This document shows, in pieces, positions 30,280 to 36,732 of a stretch of DNA of 37,868 nt (positions are counted from its first letter, which is position 1; each line of letters starts with the position of its first letter). The position numbers and the translations under genes were made by a program. Under the pieces are notes generated by a model. That model was given only the letters and a program-made list of their open reading frames with translations, made no database searches and had not been told where the DNA came from. Source of the DNA: a virus; IMG/VR virus record IMGVR_UViG_3300046507_000885, positions 1-37,868 of that record; one strand, 5' to 3'.

Positions 30280-30380
30280 GTCTGCCTTTATCCGTCAGCA
30301 CTCTCCCCTGCGCCCAACGGCAACCAGCAGACCAGCCGAGTGCTGACGAATACACGCAACCCCACACCGAGGGATCAGCC

Positions 30381-30671
30381 ATGCAAATGCATCCATCCAT
30401 GCAAGCGCGCGTCGAAGGCAACATTGCCCTGCACATCCGCGCAACGGCGGCCACCGCCGAGTTCTACTCAATGATCGGCAAGGACGCACCGGCAAGCGCG
30501 GTTCGCTTTCAGGTCGTCACCAAGGGCGAGAACGCCTATCACGTCATTGAGCGGTCAACCGGCAAGGTGAAGGGGTTCCGCTTCTCCTGGCGGGCGGCGA
30601 TCAACCTGGCACAGGTGCTGGAAGCGCGGGCCGACGGCGTGAAGGTGAACATCGAGGGTTGGGACAAATGA
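30381..30671 (+). CDS. Hypothetical early protein
   Basis: 96 residues. A helical N-terminus (MQARVEGNIALHIRATAATAEFYSMIG) and VRFQVVTKGENAYHVIERSTGKVKGFRFSWRAAINLAQVLEAR form a small alpha/beta domain. I do not recognise its function; similar proteins occur in Pseudomonas phages. ATG with GAGGGA upstream. First gene of the rightward early operon. Confidence 0.7.
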   Translation: MQMHPSMQARVEGNIALHIRATAATAEFYSMIGKDAPASAVRFQVVTKGENAYHVIERSTGKVKGFRFSWRAAINLAQVLEARADGVKVNIEGWDK

Positions 30672-30982
30672 TCGGCGTACCAATGCCCAACCCGCGAGAC
30701 TCGATCATCGCGAACCTGAACCAGCAGCTGGATCAGTACTTCGGCGAAGGCCGGGCGGTGGAGGAAGTCGCCGCCGGCATCAGCGGTGAAAAGGCAGCCA
30801 TGTTCGGCACCTCCCACAGCAACAAGCTGCGGATCGGGCGCAACAAGCAGGCGCCTCGATTGAAAGAGCTGGCCGATGCCGGAAAGACGGTGATCGAGGC
30901 GGCCAAAGCGATGGGCATGGAAACCAAGCGCGCCAGGCTCATCGCCCGCGAAAACGGCATCAAGTTCCCGGGGCCGCCGTGA
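30668..30982 (+). CDS. Hypothetical early protein with HTH-like C-terminus
   Basis: About 104 residues from an ATG overlapping the previous stop (ATGA). The N-terminus (DSIIANLNQQLDQYFGEGRAVEEVAAGISGEKAAMFG) and C-terminus (LKELADAGKTVIEAAKAMGMETKRARLIARENGIKF) have two predicted helix-turn-helix-like segments, so DNA binding is plausible. Coupled to the gene before it. Confidence 0.7.
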   Translation: MIGVPMPNPRDSIIANLNQQLDQYFGEGRAVEEVAAGISGEKAAMFGTSHSNKLRIGRNKQAPRLKELADAGKTVIEAAKAMGMETKRARLIARENGIKFPGPP

Positions 30983-31063
30983 GACGAATCAGCAACCAGG
31001 TGCGCCAGCGCCGACGACAGACATGGCTGGATCTACCGGCCCACGGAATTGAAGAGGCAGGCC

Positions 31064-31387
31064 ATGGCCAAGAGTGGACAAGAACGATCGGCGAAGGCCG
31101 CCGAGAAGCGGATGCAATACGACGAGAAGGAACTGCGACATCGCGTCAGGCTCGGCACCCGGCAGAAGCTTGATGAGTTGATGGCTTGGAACGGCATCGA
31201 GGAAATAAACGAAGCGGTGCAAAACCTGATTCTGAACGCTCATGCGCTCGGACCTACCCTCTCATATCAATCGATGGAAAGTCCGCGCCACGAAGTGCGG
31301 ATAAGTGAAAACGTGGCGCGAATGTTTCGCAATGAGAGTTTGGCCGAGCTCAGGCGTGATCCTGGCGACGAGATTGTCAGCCCTTAA
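31064..31387 (+). CDS. Putative ribbon-helix-helix regulator
   Basis: About 107 residues from the ATG at 31064 with GAGG about 6 bases upstream. MQYDEKELRHRVRLGTRQKLDELMAWNGIEEINEAVQNLILNAHALGP has the strand-helix-helix order of Arc/MetJ-type DNA-binding proteins. The C-terminal part is variable. It may regulate the early region. It overlaps the next gene, on the opposite strand, by 11 bases. Confidence 0.65.
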   Translation: MAKSGQERSAKAAEKRMQYDEKELRHRVRLGTRQKLDELMAWNGIEEINEAVQNLILNAHALGPTLSYQSMESPRHEVRISENVARMFRNESLAELRRDPGDEIVSP

Positions 31388-31622
31388 GTGGCTGCCATTC
31401 TGGGTGGTTCGCCTGGATAACTTCCACGGCCTTGTCATAAAGGTGACTACGTGCTGCTTCTTCGAGCGGGATTTTATCCTCACCTTCGCTATGGTTGAGC
31501 TTGTAATCCACGTTATCCCACTCGCGAACCCAAAACGCCTTTCCCGTCTCGGGTTCGTATTCTGCGTAGTACCAAGACTCGTTTCTACCACCTACACCGT
31601 GTTCCCCAATTTTGTAGCGCAT
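31377..31622 (-). CDS. Hypothetical accessory protein
   Basis: 81 residues from the ATG at 31622, chosen because GTGAGG lies 5-6 bases upstream; a longer frame to 31706 would have its start buried in a hairpin. MRYKIGEHGVGGRNESWYYAEYEPETGKAFWVREWDNVDYKLNHSEG is beta-rich and aromatic. No known domain. It runs against the surrounding early genes, as accessory genes do. Confidence 0.65.
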   Translation of the reverse strand: MRYKIGEHGVGGRNESWYYAEYEPETGKAFWVREWDNVDYKLNHSEGEDKIPLEEAARSHLYDKAVEVIQANHPEWQPLKG

Positions 31623-31697
31623 AGACACCTCACCAATCTGGCCGCTCTCGTAGCGTGCCTTCCGAATGAATATGGGGCGCGCAGATGCAAAATCAAC

Positions 31698-31725
31698 TGC
31701 CGCCATCCGGTCGCTGATGGCGGCA
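31698..31725. other. Perfect 10-bp hairpin between two accessory genes
   Basis: TGCCGCCATC and GATGGCGGCA with an 8-base loop. On the minus strand it lies just past the DUF4145 stop and may act as a transcript end, though only a weak T run follows. Confidence 0.5.
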
Positions 31726-31749
31726 ACGACGGCGTTGCAAGATTTACTG

Positions 31750-32477
31750 CTATGGGGCCGGGAGTTGTATAATCACATCCAAATTCTTAAAAATCGCTTT
31801 CGCTCTCTCTGGAATTATGTAAGTACCAATAAGAATGTGCTCAATAACTTCAAGTGCCAAGAGAAGCTGATCCTTAGAATGGGCTTTTGCTTTATGAGCG
31901 GCTCGGTTGCCGAGAAGGCGTATTTTATGAAGTGTTTCAACACCTTCTTTTGTTACCAATGATCTCTCATGGAGATCATTAATCTTCAGCTCTAAGTTCC
32001 GCCCTTTAGCTTTGACATCCGAGCAGATTGACTCGAGCAATGCTCTGATCGCTATCCCTCCGATTATAAAAAGCTCATTTTCGACGGCTGTGCGAGCTTC
32101 TTTATATATTTGCCCTATGCCCCAAGGCAGCAACCAGTGATCGATGACCTTTGAGCCGGGAACTCGACCAGGGTAGTAGGTAATCGTTTGATTGTGATAC
32201 TGAGTATTTGTCTCGTCATCAAAGTCGTAGTCCTCGGAATTTGTAGAGCACACTCGAAACGAAATTTCCTCACACCCTAAACACTGAATTATTTGGTGTC
32301 TTCATACCAGTCGACGGAGTGTCCGCCACCGCAGTCTTCCGACCCTTTCTCTTCTAGACAGGCAACAACTTTGTGTTTTGTCTCAAGGCTACATTTCTTA
32401 CAAGGAAACTTTTGATCGTTATCGGTTGCTACGGTTAATTTGAAAATTTTTGTTATCTGTCCCATGCCCGCATCCAT
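31750..32477 (-). pseudogene. DUF4145 protein gene broken by a 1-base frameshift
   Basis: Two frames make one protein. The upstream part (to 32289) has CKKC and ends YEDTK-stop; the downstream part continues in the other frame with IIQCLGCEEISFRVCS, then GIGQIYKEARTAVENELFIIGGIAIRALLESICSD...NRAAH. Adding one A in the AAA at about 32291 joins them in frame and restores a CxxC...CxxC zinc ribbon followed by the DUF4145 domain (PF13643). About 240 residues if repaired. DUF4145 also occurs at the front of some type I restriction subunits. It is AT-rich and on the strand opposite to the early operon. Sequencing error is not excluded. Confidence 0.75.
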
Positions 32478-32542
32478 CGAAACAATTTGACCCTCACAAA
32501 TACCCCACTTCAACGAATCACGCCAGCCGGCGAGGATCCCCT

Positions 32543-33466
32543 ATGTTCACAGCAATTGATTTGTTCTCCGGTTTTGGCGGATGGACCCGAGGCGGTGTTG
32601 ATGCCGGACTGAAGGTACTCTGGGCCGCAAACCACTGGCCAGCCGCTGTTGAGTGGCACACAAAGAACAACCCAAATACGGAGCACGTCTGCCAGGACTT
32701 GCACCAGGCGGACTGGTCGAAGGTGCCCAAGCATGACGTTATGCTGGCCTCGCCCTGCTGCCAAGGACATACCAAGGCACGCGGCAAGGCATCGGGAAAT
32801 CCACAGCACGACAACTCACGATCGACAGCCTGGGCGCCGGTGGCGAATGCCGAGGTGAATCGGCCAGACTTCGCGGTGATCGAAAACGTTCCGGAGTTCA
32901 TGGACTGGATTTTGTACCCAGCGTGGGCAGATGCGATGCAGCGCTTGGGTTACGCACTGGCCCCGCACATCGTGGACTGCGCCGACCTCGGCGTCCCGCA
33001 GCACCGCGTGCGCCTGTTCATGGTCTGCTCGCGCAGCAAGGCGCCGCTTCACTTGCAGTTACCGCGATACCGGCACATTCCCGCGAGCCAGATCATCGAC
33101 TTCGATGCCGGCAAGTGGTCGCCTATCAATAAGCCAGGCCGCGCCGCGTCGACCCTGACCCGCGTAAAGAATGGACGCGAGCGATTCGGCGAGCGGTTCG
33201 TGATGCCCTACTACGGTTCAGGATCAGGACTCACCGGCCGCAGTCTGGATCGACCGATAGGCACCATTACAACGCTGGACCGCTGGGCAGTTGTTGACGG
33301 TGACCAGATGCGCATGATCACCGCCGACGAGGCCATGGCTGCGCAGTCCTTCCCGGCCGACACCCTGAGACCAGACAATCACCGGCTCACCATGCACATG
33401 ACTGGAAACGCGGTACCACCGCTGGCCGGACAACAAATCCTCGAAGCTCTGAACGCAGCTGCGTAA
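32543..33466 (+). CDS. DNA cytosine-5 methyltransferase (orphan)
   Basis: About 307 residues from the ATG at 32543 with GAGGA 6 bases upstream. Motif I DLFSGFGG (6-13), motif IV SPCCQGH with Cys72 or Cys73 as the nucleophile, motif VI IENV (113-116), motif VIII QHRVR (153-157) and motif X-like GNAVPP near the C-terminus are all present. The target-recognition region is about residues 165-280. No restriction enzyme is nearby, so it probably shields phage DNA from host enzymes. Recognition sequence unknown. Confidence 0.92.
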   Translation: MFTAIDLFSGFGGWTRGGVDAGLKVLWAANHWPAAVEWHTKNNPNTEHVCQDLHQADWSKVPKHDVMLASPCCQGHTKARGKASGNPQHDNSRSTAWAPVANAEVNRPDFAVIENVPEFMDWILYPAWADAMQRLGYALAPHIVDCADLGVPQHRVRLFMVCSRSKAPLHLQLPRYRHIPASQIIDFDAGKWSPINKPGRAASTLTRVKNGRERFGERFVMPYYGSGSGLTGRSLDRPIGTITTLDRWAVVDGDQMRMITADEAMAAQSFPADTLRPDNHRLTMHMTGNAVPPLAGQQILEALNAAA

Positions 33467-33468
33467 CA

Positions 33469-34125
33469 CTAGCGAATCATTTTGCTTATCAGAAAATCTT
33501 GAATAGTTGAAATTTCCGAGTTCATGCTTTTCCGGTAATCATCCCCGTCTTTACTCAAATCGTCATATAAGATGTTAGGTTTACCAGCGAGCTGTTCATG
33601 GAATGCTTCCCGAGTTGCATTTGAATGCTCAGGGTTAGTGGCCCACAAATAATTATTAACATAACTAAAAAGCTGCTCTTCCAGATCATCAACCCCATGA
33701 AGTAAATCGGTCAGCTTTTTCCCCCATAGGGCGTTACCCTCGACCAACTCAACATTCAATTCTGAGCGCCGTGCAATTACATCATTAAGTCTTTGCGAGT
33801 AGGCCTTTGCCGATTGGCGAAAACGGGCGACTTCATAATTTAATTTCTCTTGGTCTACCGTTTCTATCTGAAGCTCATGATCTCTAAAAGAGGGGAATCT
33901 AACCCGATTTATAGCTTCTCTATATCTAAACAAGCTGAGAAGTATCCGCTTAGACAAATCATGATCATTGGAGCCTTTAGCTTGGCGTCGCCACGTAGAA
34001 AGACCGATCGCGCCGTAAATAACTGCTGCGACAACACCGCATGCACTTGCAATCGACCCGACAACTGCAAAGACGTCCTTTGTCAGTGCCCAATCAATCT
34101 CTGAAAACGCTAAGCAAATAGACAT
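33469..34125 (-). CDS. Membrane-anchored coiled-coil protein (accessory)
   Basis: 218 residues. One hydrophobic segment (about 18-42, VFAVVGSIASACGVVAAVIYGAIGL) is followed by a basic patch (STWRRQAKG) and a long helical cytoplasmic part rich in Glu, Asn and Lys. No enzyme motif. It is AT-rich, converges on the methyltransferase and is opposite to the early genes. The single-anchor plus helix plan is shared by several exclusion and defence proteins, but homology was not shown. Confidence 0.7.
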   Translation of the reverse strand: MSICLAFSEIDWALTKDVFAVVGSIASACGVVAAVIYGAIGLSTWRRQAKGSNDHDLSKRILLSLFRYREAINRVRFPSFRDHELQIETVDQEKLNYEVARFRQSAKAYSQRLNDVIARRSELNVELVEGNALWGKKLTDLLHGVDDLEEQLFSYVNNYLWATNPEHSNATREAFHEQLAGKPNILYDDLSKDGDDYRKSMNSEISTIQDFLISKMIR

Positions 34126-34173
34126 CCCTATTCCCTCATAAATTCACGTCTCAATATACCGCCGAGGCTTCCC

Positions 34174-34761
34174 ATGTCCCAACTAATCTGGCGCCTAGTC
34201 GCCAAGCTATTCGCCCGCCAGGCCGTTGCCGCCTGGCTAATCGCCCGCGCCCAGCGCACGCCTTACCTGCACATCATGTCCGCCGACGGCGCCGATATGT
34301 ACATGGGCCGCTGGTGGCTGTTCAACCCCTACTCCCGCACCACGCACAAACCCGCTCTCTGGTGGTTCCCGTGGTCGTTCCGCATCCACCACATCATGCG
34401 GCCGGACGAAGACCGGGATCTGCATGACCACCCATGGAATGCCCGGACCATCATCCTTCGCGGCTGGTACACGGAGCAGCGGCCCGCGAGCGATGAATGG
34501 AAGAAGGCGGTTAGGTCGGGGCTGGTCCCGAATCCCGATCCAAAGTTTGTCGACTGGATCATGCGTGACGCCTGCGAGTGGATCAGGCGCGACCAAGGCG
34601 ACACCGCCAGCCTCAACCACGGCGAATACCACCGGATCGACGAGGTATCGCCCGGCGGCGTCATCACCCTTTTCATCACCAGCAAATGGCGTGGTGATTG
34701 GGGCTTTCTGGTCAACGGCGTCAAGGTCCCTTGGCGCACCTACACGGGTACGGACAATTGA
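34174..34761 (+). CDS. Cupin-like phage protein of unknown function
   Basis: 195 residues. An N-terminal hydrophobic stretch (IWRLVAKLFARQAVAAWLIARA) precedes a beta-rich body with HDHPWNARTIILRGWYTEQ and later NHGEYHRIDEVSPGGVITLFITSKWRGDWGF. The HxH-x(n)-E/H pattern resembles the metal site of cupins. Similar proteins occur in many phages of Gram-negative bacteria. ATG with GAGG upstream. Function unknown. Confidence 0.75.
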   Translation: MSQLIWRLVAKLFARQAVAAWLIARAQRTPYLHIMSADGADMYMGRWWLFNPYSRTTHKPALWWFPWSFRIHHIMRPDEDRDLHDHPWNARTIILRGWYTEQRPASDEWKKAVRSGLVPNPDPKFVDWIMRDACEWIRRDQGDTASLNHGEYHRIDEVSPGGVITLFITSKWRGDWGFLVNGVKVPWRTYTGTDN

Positions 34762-34775
34762 AGAGGTATCTCAAG

Positions 34776-35153
34776 GTGAGCGAGCCAAAAGTGATTTATC
34801 TCGGTCCAGCCTGCGAGGCTCAAACCAGCGAAGGCAGGACGTGGGCAGAGGACAACCCTTGGACGGACTGCGAATGCGGGCACCGACCAGTGCAGTACGT
34901 GCTCGGTGAGACCTTCGAGCGCATGAAGGCCGAGCGTGACGCCCTGCAGCTGAGCCTGAACACAGCGGATCAGCGGATTGATAGCGCTGAAGACCTGCTG
35001 CGCCGAGCCCGCGCGGTGGTGGACGGTAAGGGCTGGACTGAGCTTGAGCGCGATATCGTCGCGTTCTTCAAGCCATCAGAGGCTGAGCGAGACCATCAGA
35101 TCCCCGGCACATCGGGCATGCGTCTGAACATGCTCGCCAACCAGGGCGAATAA
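34776..35153 (+). CDS. Hypothetical protein with Cys pair and coiled coil
   Basis: About 125 residues from a GTG at 34776 with GAAGAGG 9 bases upstream. VIYLGPACEAQTSEGRTWAEDNPWTDCECGHRPVQYVLGET carries a CxC plus Cys/His pattern that may bind zinc, then a helix (FERMKAERDALQLSLNTADQRIDSAEDLLRRARAVV). Follows the cupin-like gene by 14 bases. Confidence 0.7.
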   Translation: MSEPKVIYLGPACEAQTSEGRTWAEDNPWTDCECGHRPVQYVLGETFERMKAERDALQLSLNTADQRIDSAEDLLRRARAVVDGKGWTELERDIVAFFKPSEAERDHQIPGTSGMRLNMLANQGE

Positions 35154-35159
35154 CCGGGA

Positions 35160-35177
35160 GGAGTACATTTGTACTCC
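35160..35177. other. Perfect 18-base palindrome between convergent genes
   Basis: GGAGTACATTTGTACTCC lies between the plus-strand gene ending at 35153 and the minus-strand gene ending at 35221. It may end transcription or bind a regulator; its GTAC core resembles the operators but the spacing differs (4 not 5). Confidence 0.5.
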
Positions 35178-35220
35178 ACCTCTATATAACCCATTCCCCT
35201 TCAAATTCAGCGCTATAAAG

Positions 35221-35415
35221 TCAACCAGCTTTCGGAAGAACAGCGACTCCCGTCAGGATGAGATTTATCGCCTCCTGTACCCCAAACGGAATACTTGCAT
35301 TGGCCAATCGCAAGACGGCCAACTCCTCAACTGTCATGTCAGGACTTGGTCGCTCAGAAGCCCATTGCAGAGCTTCAACAGCCCTTTGAAGTGCAGCAGT
35401 ATCAACTTCACTCAT
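35221..35415 (-). CDS. Small hypothetical protein
   Basis: 64 residues, all-helical in appearance: VDTAALQRAVEALQWASERPSPDMTVEELAVLRLANASIPFGVQEAINLILTGVAVLPKAG. No recognised domain. It is opposite to its neighbours. Coding is moderately supported by codon pattern and a ribosome-like AGGTTTTTTCGAA upstream, with GG only 9-10 bases from the ATG. Confidence 0.5.
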   Translation of the reverse strand: MSEVDTAALQRAVEALQWASERPSPDMTVEELAVLRLANASIPFGVQEAINLILTGVAVLPKAG

Positions 35416-35502
35416 TTCGAAAAAACCTCCGTCCCATGTGGACGGCTAGCGTAATTCATCCCCACCTCTATTCACAGCCGCTCTAGCGGCAAGGACGAAG
35501 TC

Positions 35503-35940
35503 ATGCTCAAAGAATACCTGGCCGCCCTGCTTGACGGCATTCAATACCCAGCACATCGAAGCATCGCAAAGGACCAGATCGAGGCCGCCAAGGCCGCGGG
35601 CCTGGTGATCGTCTTCGGCGCCAGCGATGACCTGATGGAGCTCGAAGGCGCCATCCGCGACGAGTTCGGCTGCTACGACGGCGGTACTGCGCTGATCGAT
35701 GCCGAAGGCCTGCTGCCCGAGCGGGAGAACATCGAGGATGACGACGAGCTTCAGGAGTACTTCAAGCGTAAGCCCCAGGCCAGAAAGATCGAGGCGCTAT
35801 GGTGCAAGGAGGATGGCTACTCCTGGACTTATTCAACCGATATTCCCCACTCAACTTTCGAAGTGCTGGATGGTGAGGATCACTACTGCCGCGGCATCGT
35901 GTTCGCACTGGCTGACCTCAAATCGCAGGTGGCGCCATGA
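35503..35940 (+). CDS. Conserved hypothetical phage protein
   Basis: 145 residues. GLVIVFGASDDLMELEGAIRDEFGCYDGGTALIDAEGLLPERENIEDDDELQEYFKRKPQARKIEALWCKEDGYSWTYSTDIPHSTFEVLDGEDHYCRGIVFAL is a clear conserved alpha/beta domain seen in many phages. Acidic. No catalytic motif known to me. It lies in the early operon. Confidence 0.8.
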   Translation: MLKEYLAALLDGIQYPAHRSIAKDQIEAAKAAGLVIVFGASDDLMELEGAIRDEFGCYDGGTALIDAEGLLPERENIEDDDELQEYFKRKPQARKIEALWCKEDGYSWTYSTDIPHSTFEVLDGEDHYCRGIVFALADLKSQVAP

Positions 35941-35993
35941 TCGCCCTCGCCTGGTTCGCCTACGTGTACTGCTACAAGGGGCCGCGGCGATAG
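35937..35993 (+). CDS. Possible 18-residue peptide
   Basis: MIALAWFAYVYCYKGPRR: a very short hydrophobic peptide with a basic end, starting in an ATGA overlap with the previous gene. Codon context supports it weakly. Confidence 0.35.
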   Translation: MIALAWFAYVYCYKGPRR

Positions 35994-36165
35994 CCAAGAA
36001 GTGTCCCCCTCACCAGTCGCTTCAGGGACGAGCTGATTGGGCTGCAACTGGTGAGGCGAACGATTAAACGTTAGCTGACCTTCCCCGCTTTGCATGTCAC
36101 TTCTCATCTCATTTTTTCAAGACTTACTTATCAGCCTGCCGGTGAACGGTGGGCGAGGAATCCCC

Positions 36166-36459
36166 GTGTCTGAACTGAAAGTAATGGCGGCCGAGGCCGC
36201 GCTCAAGAAGATGGTGCAGAGCTCGCACTTCAGCATCTGCACGCTCGACACCATCATAAAAATGATGGACGTGAAACCAGACAGGGAGGCTTACAGCATC
36301 CTGCACACCCTGCACTGCGTCGATTACAACCAGATGCGTCCCGAGCTGCTCCAGGCTCTGCCGGATCTGATTGCCACGGTTTTGCGCTCCCCATCGTTCG
36401 AGGCCAGCCGGATCAACATCGTTGCCGACGGTACCGGTCTTCGCCTCATCAAACACTGA
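36166..36459 (+). CDS. Hypothetical early protein
   Basis: 97 residues from a GTG at 36166, with GAGGA 7 bases upstream. An ATG at 36094 in the same frame would add 24 residues but has no ribosome site. SELKVMAAEAALKKMVQSSHFSICTLDTIIKMMDVKPDREAYSILHTLHCVDYNQMRPELLQALPDLIATVL is helical. Function unknown; it sits just before the excisionase. Confidence 0.65.
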   Translation: MSELKVMAAEAALKKMVQSSHFSICTLDTIIKMMDVKPDREAYSILHTLHCVDYNQMRPELLQALPDLIATVLRSPSFEASRINIVADGTGLRLIKH

Positions 36460-36498
36460 CCACCCACCTTCTGCCGCCACGCGGCGCGGAGCTTCATC

Positions 36499-36732
36499 AT
36501 GGCAAAAGTTCTGGCCCAAATTACGGTCAAGTTGCCGCGCCTCATGGAGGCAGGCGAATACAGAAAGCTGCGGTACGTCGGCGGCAAACCAAGTCTGCAA
36601 CAGTTGAAAAAATGGATTGAGGAAGGCGAAGTGATTGGAGAGGTAAAAGGCGGGATGTATTTCGTCGATGTTCAGGCCGCGGTGATGGGTTCAAGCGACC
36701 CACTGCTGGCCAAGATGCTGGAGATAGGCTGA
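36499..36732 (+). CDS. xis: Excisionase (Xis)-like protein
   Basis: 77 residues. KPSLQQLKKWIEEGEVIGEVKGGMYFVDV is a winged-helix excisionase pattern. It ends at the integrase start (overlap of 1 base), the usual layout. It would direct integrase toward excision on induction. Confidence 0.85.
   Translation: MAKVLAQITVKLPRLMEAGEYRKLRYVGGKPSLQQLKKWIEEGEVIGEVKGGMYFVDVQAAVMGSSDPLLAKMLEIG

Noticed and set aside
29971-30474. 167-codon frame across the early leader
   Set aside because: It runs through the intrinsic terminator and into the 30381 gene in another frame, without a ribosome site.
30979-31173. 64-codon GTG frame overlapping the stop of the 30668 gene
   Set aside because: Overlaps the better supported gene at 31064, has shadow-like Arg/Gln-rich composition and no domain pattern.
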